Below, one piece after another: positions 6,721 through 13,350 of a stretch of DNA of 18,877 nucleotides. Origin of the DNA: Lentimicrobiaceae bacterium (GTDB taxonomy: Bacteria > Bacteroidota > Bacteroidia > Bacteroidales > WCHB1-69); NCBI GenBank assembly GCA_009776395.1, contig WRNX01000014.1, positions 1-18,877 on the forward strand, read 5' to 3'. Made by a program: the position numbers and the translations under genes. Every line of letters begins with the position of its first letter. The first letter of the stretch is position 1. Below the pieces are notes generated by a model. The model did no database searches, was not told the DNA's origin, and worked only from the letters and a program-made list of their open reading frames with translations.

Positions 6721-7023
6721 ATGAACATTTACATTGCAAATTTAAATTACAGCGTGAATAGCGCTGATTTAAAAGAATTATTTCAAGAGTATGGAGAAGT
6801 TTCTTCAGCTAACGTTATCACAGACAGAGAAACCGGAAAGTCAAGAGGTTTTGGTTTTGTGGAGATGCCCAATGATGCAGAGGGTTTAAAAGCGATCAAA
6901 GAATTGAATGATGTAGAGTATGAGGGCAAAGTCATTGTGGTTAATGCGGCAAAACCCAAAACTGATAAAAGAGACTTCAATAACAATCGTAGAGGAGGCG
7001 GATATAACTCACGAAGATATTAG
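6721..7023 (+). CDS. Small RNA-binding protein with a single RRM domain
   Basis: 100 residues from the ATG at 6721; an upstream extension to about 6637 would overlap the TonB-like gene and give an unlikely hydrophobic lead. RNP2 is IYIANL (3-8) and RNP1 is RGFGFVEM (42-49), the two aromatic-bearing strands that bind single-stranded RNA. The domain covers residues 2-77. A basic Arg/Gly/Asn tail follows (about 81-100, RRGGGYNSRRY), as in the short RRM proteins of Bacteroidota and cyanobacteria, where members have been linked to cold shock and RNA chaperoning. Specific targets are unknown. It is downstream of the TonB-like gene but has its own candidate promoter, and it converges on batA with 20 nt between stops. 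Confidence 0.92.
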   Translation: MNIYIANLNYSVNSADLKELFQEYGEVSSANVITDRETGKSRGFGFVEMPNDAEGLKAIKELNDVEYEGKVIVVNAAKPKTDKRDFNNNRRGGGYNSRRY

Positions 7024-7043
7024 TACAAAAATCATTTTTTTTC

Positions 7044-8045
7044 TTACGGATTGATCCGAAATAGAGTATATCTTATTAATAAAAAAGATATTAGTAATAT
7101 TGTTGCGGTCAGTAAAAATGGGAAGAAAGCATCGGATCTGTTTTCAAAGATAGTTTCGTTAAGGATGGTTTTTTCCATTTTATCAATCTCTTCGTAAATT
7201 GATTTGAGTTTTTCGTTGTTCGTGGCGCGAAAATATTTACCACCTGTAATTTGCGCAATGGATTGCAACAAACGTTCGTCAATTTCGGTATTCATCATTA
7301 CATTCCCAAATGGAGTAGGGTAGGGGGCTTGTCCTGTTGTTCCCACACCAATCGTATAAACCTTAATACTCATATTTTTAGCAATTTCTGCTGAGGAGTA
7401 TGGATCTAAATAGCCGCTGTTATTTACTCCATCGGAAAGCAGGATGATAATTTTGCTTTTGGCTTCGCTTTCGCGCAAACGATTAACTGCCGTTCCTAAC
7501 CCATCTCCAATAGCGGTGCCATCTTCAATAATGTCGAATTTAACTTTTTTTAACAATCCGAGCAACGTACTATGGTCGCTGGTTACAGGACACTGGGTGT
7601 AGGCCTCACCTGCATAAACTACCATCCCTATTCTGTCGGTAGGTCTTCCCAAAATAAACTCTTCCGCTACTCTTTTACATGCTTCCAAACGGTTAGGACG
7701 AAAGTCCATCGCTTTCATGGATCCAGAAATATCTAATGCAATTACAATATCCACTCCTTCAACTTCTACATCACTTAGCCGGAATGATGTTTGTGGTCTT
7801 GATAGCGCAACGATAAAAGCAATGTAGGCAATCAGAAGCAAACATTCAGGAATCCAACGCAGACGTACTTTCCATGTTTTATTAATTTTTTCAAACACGA
7901 TGGCAGTTGGTACAGTAAGCGATGCCTGCATCTTTTTACGAAAGAAATATTTCCACGCCACTACAGGAATAATTAGCAACAACAGCAAAAAATAATACGG
8001 ATTGGCAAACTCAATACCTTGAAAAAAAGATGTTATATTATTCAT
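7044..8045 (-). CDS. batA: BatA-like VWA-domain membrane protein
   Basis: 333 residues. Two N-terminal membrane segments (about 16-34 and 66-82) precede a von Willebrand factor A domain (about 98-290), and a C-terminal helix (about 307-327) closes it. The metal-ion-dependent adhesion site is intact: DISGSM with Asp105, Ser107 and Ser109, Thr177 in DGTAIG, and Asp205 in LLSDG. This is the Bacteroides aerotolerance (Bat) type. Bat proteins are thought to form an inner-membrane complex with a MoxR ATPase and are linked to oxygen or envelope stress; their mechanism is unsettled. The gene follows its partner by 30 nt, which hold three TTGTAAC heptads. No batB, batC or batD follows: the next gene is the convergent RRM gene. 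Identity as BatA rather than BatB rests on general resemblance and on the upstream partner. Confidence 0.85.
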   Translation of the reverse strand: MNNITSFFQGIEFANPYYFLLLLLIIPVVAWKYFFRKKMQASLTVPTAIVFEKINKTWKVRLRWIPECLLLIAYIAFIVALSRPQTSFRLSDVEVEGVDIVIALDISGSMKAMDFRPNRLEACKRVAEEFILGRPTDRIGMVVYAGEAYTQCPVTSDHSTLLGLLKKVKFDIIEDGTAIGDGLGTAVNRLRESEAKSKIIILLSDGVNNSGYLDPYSSAEIAKNMSIKVYTIGVGTTGQAPYPTPFGNVMMNTEIDERLLQSIAQITGGKYFRATNNEKLKSIYEEIDKMEKTILNETIFENRSDAFFPFLLTATILLISFLLIRYTLFRINP

Positions 8046-8054
8046 TATTTTTTA

Positions 8055-8075
8055 GTTACAAGTTACAAGTTACAA
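8055..8075 (-). repeat. Three-unit heptamer array in front of batA, different unit
   Basis: Three perfect TTGTAAC units on the minus strand. They begin directly after the stop of the upstream gene (8076) and end 9 nt before the batA ATG. The period is 7, like the (C/T)TAATCA arrays, but the unit is unrelated apart from its A+T richness. Confidence 0.95.
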
Positions 8076-9056
8076 TTATTCATTAATCGCTATTTCTGCG
8101 GTGCGCTCCACAAACTCTTTACAATCTTTAAACGCTGCATCGTGGTCAGTGGGTAGTGGGATGTATTTGGCAAACTTTACCAAATCTGCTATGGAACATG
8201 CCTGATAAAGTTTTTTCATCACTTCTGCATGGATTTCCGTGTTTTTAAGTGCATCCATGATTTCGGAAGTAACCATTTCCATCGCGCCAATCTCCCATTG
8301 TCCATCTATGTAAATTCTAACAATATCAATTAGTTCTGAGTAGTATTCTTTGGTTTTTCCCTGTTCGCAAAGTTTCTTTTGCCGCAGTTTTTCCAACTCT
8401 TTTAATGCAGTAATATGCGGTTTAATTTTAGGTTTTGGCTTAACTACTATAACAGGCTTTTGGGTGCGCTTCTTTTTAATGTATCTCCAAACGGTATAAA
8501 CAATTAATCCGATAACCAATAATCCAACTACCATAAACAATGCATACTCTTTCACATACAACCATAATTCGTGAAAAGAGAAAGGAATATTTGAAATATC
8601 TTTAATATCTTTGACATCGGCAGTAGTATCCACTGCTATAGTATTGACTTCGAAAAAGAGTGGATTGGTTTGCGCCACAATTTGCGAATCCACATCAAAA
8701 ACAGGAATTGCAGGAAAAACATAACTTCCTGAATCAAACGCGGTAATAGTTATTCTTTGTTTTAAAAGATAATAATCGTTTTCAACAACCGTGTCGAATT
8801 TTGAATTGGCAATCCAGTCGAAAGGGGCTTCCGCTTCTTGTAATATTTTATCGTTAAGTTGTGGAATAATAACAGATTTTCCTTTTGGGGCTGTTACTTC
8901 CAGGTTCACATTCAGATAGTCGCCAATAAGAATGTGTGCGGAATCCAATTTTGCTTTTGCAGAATAATCCTGTGCAAAAACTGAGGCGTAAAGCCAAATA
9001 CTTATAATGAAAAATGTAAATTGTTTACCAAACATAGTGTTAAATTCATTTTGCAA
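8076..9056 (-). CDS. Bat-operon membrane protein of unknown function (gene usually upstream of batA)
   Basis: 326 residues from the ATG at 9056. A second ATG at 9035 (Met8) gives a more canonical signal peptide, FTFFIISIWLYASVFAQ, with probable cleavage after Ala28 (FA|QD). A beta-rich periplasmic domain (about 30-145) follows, with YVFPAIPVFDVD (112-123) like the BatD/oxygen-tolerance type strand pattern. Then come one membrane helix (about 171-190), a basic Lys/Pro linker (195-213) and a helical cytoplasmic domain (about 214-326) with KEYYSELIDIVRIYID (236-251). In Bacteroidota Bat operons a protein of this layout commonly sits between the DUF58 gene and batA. Here moxR and DUF58 genes are absent upstream, where a promoter-like site and the divergent tex lie. 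Function unknown; a partner of BatA is inferred from the operon. Confidence 0.75.
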   Translation of the reverse strand: MQNEFNTMFGKQFTFFIISIWLYASVFAQDYSAKAKLDSAHILIGDYLNVNLEVTAPKGKSVIIPQLNDKILQEAEAPFDWIANSKFDTVVENDYYLLKQRITITAFDSGSYVFPAIPVFDVDSQIVAQTNPLFFEVNTIAVDTTADVKDIKDISNIPFSFHELWLYVKEYALFMVVGLLVIGLIVYTVWRYIKKKRTQKPVIVVKPKPKIKPHITALKELEKLRQKKLCEQGKTKEYYSELIDIVRIYIDGQWEIGAMEMVTSEIMDALKNTEIHAEVMKKLYQACSIADLVKFAKYIPLPTDHDAAFKDCKEFVERTAEIAINE

Positions 9057-9079
9057 TTCAACAAACGTAATCTTTGCGG

Positions 9080-9087
9080 CAAAATTA
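9080..9087 (-). promoter_or_regulatory. Predicted -7 box of the bat gene pair
   Basis: On the minus strand TAATTTTG followed by CCGC, a full match to TAnnTTTG. A TTTG lies 26 nt upstream (9114-9117 in plus coordinates), farther than usual, so the -33 box is uncertain. The leader to the ATG at 9056 would be under 20 nt. Confidence 0.45.
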
Positions 9088-9158
9088 TTTTAAGTATGAA
9101 AAAAATTGTGTTGCAAATAGGGTGTACGAATGATAAATATTTTATTACTCAAAAAATG

Positions 9159-9166
9159 TTTCTTTG
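9159..9166 (+). promoter_or_regulatory. Weak candidate -7 box of tex
   Basis: TTTCTTTG, 7 of 8 bases of TAnnTTTG, followed by CA. No matching -33 box at the normal distance. The 215-nt region 9057-9271 between the divergent bat genes and tex otherwise holds the bat -7 box and the heptamer array. Confidence 0.25.
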
Positions 9167-9214
9167 CAAATTAAAAACTTACTACCCATAATTAAATCTT
9201 GAACTCTTAAGCTA

Positions 9215-9271
9215 TTAATCATTTAACCATTAATTATCAATCATTAATCAATAATCCTTAAATATTAATCA
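9215..9271 (+). repeat. Degenerate heptamer array in front of tex
   Basis: TTAATCA (9215-9221) and an 8-nt variant TTTAACCA are followed by six in-phase units from 9230: TTAATTA, TCAATCA, TTAATCA, ATAATCC, TTAAATA, TTAATCA. The TTG start codon of tex begins the next unit (9272). It is the most diverged array in the window, yet the phase holds up to the start codon. Confidence 0.85.
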
Positions 9272-11395
9272 TTGAAAAATTACCCTTCCCTCATCGCTAA
9301 AACGCTCGGAATTGCCGAGCAATATGTTAAAAATACGTTAGATTTATTAGAATCCGGCGCTACCATTCCATTTATCTCGCGGTATAGAAAAGAGAATACG
9401 GGTAGTCTTGACGAAGTGCAAATTACCGAAATCAGAGACCTGTACGAAAAATGGGTAGAATTGGATAAACGGCGTGGCGTTATTTTGGATTCTATTGAAG
9501 AACAGGGAAAACTAACGCCCGAATTAGCGCAAAAAATTAACAATGCGCAAGCCATGAGCGAGTTGGAGGATTTATACTTACCCTATCGTCCAAAACGGAA
9601 AACCCGCGCCACCGTTGCCATTGACAAAGGTTTGGAACCACTTGCCATAATCGTTTACGAACAAAAACAGATTCAACTCTATCAAATTGCCAAACAATAC
9701 ATTGATGTTGACAAAGGGGTAGATAGTGCAGAAGATGCATTACAAGGGGCGCGCGATATTATTGCCGAATGGGTCTGTGAAGATATTAAAGTGAGAGAAA
9801 AAGTTCGCGATACATTTGCCAAGTTTTCTATTATCCATTCAAAAGTGGCAAAGGGAAAAGAGGAGGCAGGAAACAAATTCAATATTTACTTTGATTCAAA
9901 AGAATTGCTTTGTAAAGCACCCTCTCATAGAATTTTAGCAATGTTTAGAGGGGAAGAGGAAGGATTTTTGCGCCTTACTATTGAACCGGATACTGAAAAA
10001 ACTGTAGCAATGATAAAGAAAATGGTTTTGAAAGGATATAATTCTTGTTGTGAGCAGGTTTCAATTGCTATTGATGATTCTTACAAACGTTTGCTTCAAC
10101 CGCAAATGGAAACAGAGATGCAAAAAATATTTAAAGAAAAAGCAGACAAAGAGGCGATTTCAGTTTTTGGAACCAATCTAAGACAGTTATTAATGGCAGC
10201 GCCATTAGGACAAAAAACTACATTGGCAATTGATCCGGGATTTCGTACCGGTTGTAAAATAGTAGTTTTGAGTAAACAAGGACAATTATTGGCGCACGAC
10301 GTCATTTTTCCCCATCCTCCTGAACCAAATTATAAGCATGCTTCCGATACCTTGCGAAACTTGGTAGAAAAATTTGAAGTAGAAGCGATTGCTATAGGAA
10401 ACGGCACCGCAGGAAGAGAAACAGAAACATTTGTACGTTACATCCCTTTCTCTCATTCTGTAACTATTGTAATGGTGAATGAAAGCGGCGCCTCTATTTA
10501 TTCGGCTTCCGAAATAGCGCGACAGGAGTTTCCCGATTATGATGTAACCGTGCGGGGTGCAGTCTCTATTGGTAGAAGGCTTATGGATCCGTTGGCAGAG
10601 TTGGTGAAAATTGATCCAAAATCCATTGGAGTTGGTCAATATCAACATGATGTAAATCAACAGTGGTTGCAGAAAAATTTGCAAGAGGTAGTAGAAAGTT
10701 GCGTTAATAGAGTAGGAGTGGAGTTGAATACGGCGAGCGCGGCGTTGTTATCGTATGTTTCCGGGGTTGGTCCTGCATTAGCCAAAAATATAGTAGAATA
10801 TAGAAATGCAAATGGTGTGTTTAAAAACAGAAATGCTCTGAAAAAAGTACCCCGTTTTGGTGATAAAGCATTTGAGCAAGCAGCTGGTTTTTTACGCATT
10901 CATGGCGCACAAAATCCGTTAGATGACAGTGCTGTACACCCTGAATCTTACCATGTGGTAGAAGATATGGCTAATAGATTGAGTACTACAATTTCGGAAC
11001 TGATTAAAAGTGAAACATTGCGTAAACAGATTCAATTGCGAGATTTCATTACCGAAAAAACAGGATTGCCAACGTTACAGGATATTATGCAAGAGTTGGC
11101 AAAACCCGGACGCGACCCCCGCGAACAATTTGAAGAATTTGAGTTTGACAGAACCATAAACTCCATTAATGATGTAACTGTAGGAATGCAAGTACCCGGT
11201 ATCATCACCAACATTACTAAATTTGGATGTTTTGTAGATATTGGTGTGCATACTGAAGGGCTTGTACACATTAGCCAATTGGCAAACCATTATATAGAAA
11301 ACCCAAACGATGTAGTAAAACTCCACCAAAAAGTGTGGGTAAAAGTTACCGATGTGGACTTGATTAGAAAGAGGATTAGTTTGACGATGAGATAA
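9272..11395 (+). CDS. tex: Tex-family RNA-binding S1 protein
   Basis: 707 residues, normal for Bacteroidota Tex (E. coli YhgF is 773). N-terminal helical region with ATIPFISRYRKENTGSLDE (30-48), strongly conserved in Tex; YqgF/RNase H-like domain from about 317 (LAIDPGFRTGCK, 318-329); helix-hairpin-helix region about 490-545 (YVSGVGPALAKNIVEYR); C-terminal S1 domain 637-707, containing GIITNITKFGCFVDIGVHTEG. Tex acts on RNA in the cytoplasm and is tied to transcription and stress or toxin gene expression. The start must be TTG: the conserved N-terminus begins at once (MKNYPSLIAK), the next in-frame ATG is far inside the conserved region, and the TTG directly follows the heptamer array. It is divergent from the bat genes and convergent with kdd. 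Confidence 0.95.
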   Translation: MKNYPSLIAKTLGIAEQYVKNTLDLLESGATIPFISRYRKENTGSLDEVQITEIRDLYEKWVELDKRRGVILDSIEEQGKLTPELAQKINNAQAMSELEDLYLPYRPKRKTRATVAIDKGLEPLAIIVYEQKQIQLYQIAKQYIDVDKGVDSAEDALQGARDIIAEWVCEDIKVREKVRDTFAKFSIIHSKVAKGKEEAGNKFNIYFDSKELLCKAPSHRILAMFRGEEEGFLRLTIEPDTEKTVAMIKKMVLKGYNSCCEQVSIAIDDSYKRLLQPQMETEMQKIFKEKADKEAISVFGTNLRQLLMAAPLGQKTTLAIDPGFRTGCKIVVLSKQGQLLAHDVIFPHPPEPNYKHASDTLRNLVEKFEVEAIAIGNGTAGRETETFVRYIPFSHSVTIVMVNESGASIYSASEIARQEFPDYDVTVRGAVSIGRRLMDPLAELVKIDPKSIGVGQYQHDVNQQWLQKNLQEVVESCVNRVGVELNTASAALLSYVSGVGPALAKNIVEYRNANGVFKNRNALKKVPRFGDKAFEQAAGFLRIHGAQNPLDDSAVHPESYHVVEDMANRLSTTISELIKSETLRKQIQLRDFITEKTGLPTLQDIMQELAKPGRDPREQFEEFEFDRTINSINDVTVGMQVPGIITNITKFGCFVDIGVHTEGLVHISQLANHYIENPNDVVKLHQKVWVKVTDVDLIRKRISLTMR

Positions 11396-11469
11396 TTGGC
11401 AGTAATGTATGATATTAAAACCTTAAGCCAAAAAAAACAGTGTTTTCACTTTAGTAAGTATGTCTGTAA

Positions 11470-12513
11470 CTATGCATATAGTTCCATGAAAATATCGCGG
11501 AGTTCTTTGCTTTCGCGAAGGAGTTGGAGAGTAATTTCGGCATGTCCTCTTGTATAACCATTTCCCACAATCATCGTTACATCGCTGCCCACGCCTTCTG
11601 CGCCGAGCGCTGCTTTGGTAAAATTGGTAGCCATGGAAAAGAAATAAACCAAACCGGTATCTTTTGTACACAAAATGGAGGTCATTTCGGTATCAGGGAC
11701 ATTAACATTATTGATGGTAACATCTGCCATTTGTCCATTGGTGAGTTCGCTCATTTTTTCCATCATGGATACCGGGTCATGAGCGTTTCCGGCAAAAACA
11801 ACATCGCAAAAACCTAATTTTTGCAATCTTTCGGTTGATTTTTGGCTGTGGCACATGCCGATTACTTTTCCTGTAACCCCTACTCTTTTCTTAGCCTCAT
11901 AGCAGCACAACATTCCTGATTTTCCACCGGCTCCAATAATCAGCACAATATCTCCGGGCTTGCATAATTTGGCAGTTTGAGCAGGTGCGCCCGCAACGTC
12001 TAATGCCGACAATGCTAAGGTTTCAGGCATATCATCCGGAATTTTGGCATAAATACCGCTTTCAAACAAAATCGCTTTACCTTCAATATCCACTTGATCA
12101 ATCTCATCTCTAATCTCTTTAATTTTGTCAATACGTAATGGCGTTAAGGATAAAGAAACCAAAGTTGCAATTTTATCTCCCTCTTTCAAATTTATTTTTC
12201 CTTTAAGCGCATCTCCAATTTTTTCTACTGTACCCAAAAGCATTCCTCCTGAGCCTGTCCACGGATTTCTATGTTTACCCTGTTTTGCCACAATGTCGAA
12301 CATAATCTCTTTAATTTTTTCATAGTCTCCGCCTGCACGGGCTTTAATATCGGTGAAAGAAGCCGAATCTACGTTTAAGGTTTGCACATCAATCAGGATT
12401 TCGTTATCCCAAATTTCATCCATGTTATTGTCAATTTTATTTGCCGGCTGCGGCAAAACTCCTTTAGGTTCAATCACGCGATGCGTGCCATATTTGTTAC
12501 CTTTTTTTTGCAT
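11470..12513 (-). CDS. kdd: L-erythro-3,5-diaminohexanoate dehydrogenase
   Basis: 347 residues of the medium-chain dehydrogenase fold without the usual zinc-ligand pattern. The N-terminus KYGTHRVIEPKGVLPQPA (7-24) followed by NEILIDVQTLNVDSASF (37-53) is the Kdd signature as I know it. The NAD(P)-binding glycine motif is IIGAGGKSGM (192-201). Kdd oxidatively deaminates 3,5-diaminohexanoate to 5-amino-3-oxohexanoate in lysine fermentation to acetate and butyrate. Its usual partners (kamA, kamD/E, kce, kal) are not in the window, so the pathway is either split or the enzyme serves another purpose. It converges on tex, with 74 nt between stops, and is divergent from ribE. A single TTAATCA lies 2 nt before its ATG. 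The other possibility is a related MDR dehydrogenase of unknown substrate. Confidence 0.82.
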   Translation of the reverse strand: MQKKGNKYGTHRVIEPKGVLPQPANKIDNNMDEIWDNEILIDVQTLNVDSASFTDIKARAGGDYEKIKEIMFDIVAKQGKHRNPWTGSGGMLLGTVEKIGDALKGKINLKEGDKIATLVSLSLTPLRIDKIKEIRDEIDQVDIEGKAILFESGIYAKIPDDMPETLALSALDVAGAPAQTAKLCKPGDIVLIIGAGGKSGMLCCYEAKKRVGVTGKVIGMCHSQKSTERLQKLGFCDVVFAGNAHDPVSMMEKMSELTNGQMADVTINNVNVPDTEMTSILCTKDTGLVYFFSMATNFTKAALGAEGVGSDVTMIVGNGYTRGHAEITLQLLRESKELRDIFMELYA

Positions 12514-12548
12514 AATGATTAAATTTAGTAGTTAAAATTTTTGCGGCG

Positions 12549-12556
12549 CGAAAATA
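12549..12556 (-). promoter_or_regulatory. Weak candidate -7 box of kdd
   Basis: TATTTTCG on the minus strand (7 of 8 bases of TAnnTTTG), followed by CGCCGC, the same GCCGC-type context as at the hldD and bat sites. No -33 box at the usual distance. The leader would be about 30 nt. Confidence 0.3.
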
Positions 12557-12601
12557 AAAAAAAGTACTTATACCTATTTATAAAACAAATCAAAAAAATC
12601 T

Positions 12602-12609
12602 TATGTTTG
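12602..12609 (+). promoter_or_regulatory. Predicted -7 box of ribE
   Basis: TATGTTTG, a full TAnnTTTG match, followed by CAGCCG. No clear TTTG 19-21 nt upstream. The leader would be about 85-90 nt and ends in the heptamer array. It is too short for, and shows none of the conserved stems of, an FMN riboswitch. Confidence 0.45.
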
Positions 12610-12672
12610 CAGCCGAATTTTAACCACTAAAAATTATTGAGCATTAAGAACGTCATCTCCGCTTCCAACTTA

Positions 12673-12700
12673 TTAATCACTAATCACTAATCACTAATAT
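12673..12700 (+). repeat. Heptamer array in front of ribE, 4 units
   Basis: TTAATCA, CTAATCA, CTAATCA and CTAATAT in phase, then TT and the ATG at 12703. Same unit and orientation relative to the gene as at hldD, kdsA, exbD and tex. Confidence 0.93.
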
Positions 12701-12702
12701 TT

Positions 12703-13311
12703 ATGTTTACAGGAATTGTAGAAAAAACAGGAAAAATTGTTCACATTGAACAAGAACAAACCAATTTTCACTTCACTATCGAAGTGGATTTTACAGAAGA
12801 ATTAAAAATTGACCAAAGTATGGCGCACGACGGCTGCTGCCTCACTATTGTGAAATTAGACAAAGAAAAACAGCAGTACGTAGTCACCGCCATGGATGAG
12901 ACTATGCTGAAAACAAACTTAAAAGCCTGGCGCGTAGGTTATGAAGTGAATTTGGAACGCAGCATGAAATTAGACGCCCGCTTTGATGGACATATTGTTC
13001 AAGGACACGTAGATCAAACCGCTGAATGTGTGGAAGTAATAGACGACAACGGAAGCTGGCGCTACTACTTTACTTACGATACAACGAAAAACAATTTTAC
13101 CGTTCCTAAAGGTTCCATTTGCGTAAACGGCGTGAGTTTAACCGTAGTAGATTCTGAAAAAGGAAGATTTTCAGTAGCAATTATTCCTTATACACAAGAA
13201 GTTACAAATTTTCATAATTTCAAAAAAGGAACTATTGTAAATATTGAGTTTGATGTGTTGGGTAAATATGTTCAAAAATTATTGGAAGAATATTTTGCCG
13301 CTACAAAATAA
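12703..13311 (+). CDS. ribE: Riboflavin synthase, alpha chain
   Basis: 202 residues, the family's usual length. It dismutates two 6,7-dimethyl-8-ribityllumazine molecules to riboflavin in the cytoplasm. The two lumazine-binding barrels are visible: MFTGIVEKTGKI (1-12) with SMAHDGCCLTIV (39-50), then DGHIVQGHVDQTAE (95-108) with GSICVNGVSLTVV (137-149). The first barrel has DG where NG is more common. NIEFDVLGKYVQKLL (180-194) is the typical C-terminal trimer helix. The start is fixed by MFTGIVE. It is divergent from kdd, with rseP 39 nt downstream on the same strand. No other rib gene is nearby. Riboflavin feeds FAD to ApbE, but no shared regulation is visible. Confidence 0.96.
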   Translation: MFTGIVEKTGKIVHIEQEQTNFHFTIEVDFTEELKIDQSMAHDGCCLTIVKLDKEKQQYVVTAMDETMLKTNLKAWRVGYEVNLERSMKLDARFDGHIVQGHVDQTAECVEVIDDNGSWRYYFTYDTTKNNFTVPKGSICVNGVSLTVVDSEKGRFSVAIIPYTQEVTNFHNFKKGTIVNIEFDVLGKYVQKLLEEYFAATK

Positions 13312-13340
13312 GAAACAACTGTTTCCGTTTTATTTTTTTA
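13312..13340 (+). terminator. Weak possible terminator after ribE
   Basis: GAAAC (13312-13316), loop AACT, GTTTC (13321-13325), then a T-rich run (CGTTTTATTTTTTTATTT). The stem is only 5 bp and A+T-rich, so termination would be partial at best before rseP. Confidence 0.3.
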
Positions 13341-13350
13341 TTTAAATGAT

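Noticed and set aside
7047..7058. CGGAT/ATCCG hairpin as a terminator between the RRM gene and batA
   Set aside because: It lies within the last batA codons and has no T-run downstream of it on either strand in the required order.
10286..10684. 132-residue minus-strand open frame inside tex
   Set aside because: Antisense of the conserved YqgF-like domain; no recognisable domain or start context.
12610..12702. FMN riboswitch in front of ribE
   Set aside because: The leader is only about 90 nt and shows none of the conserved RFN stems or G-rich junction sequences.
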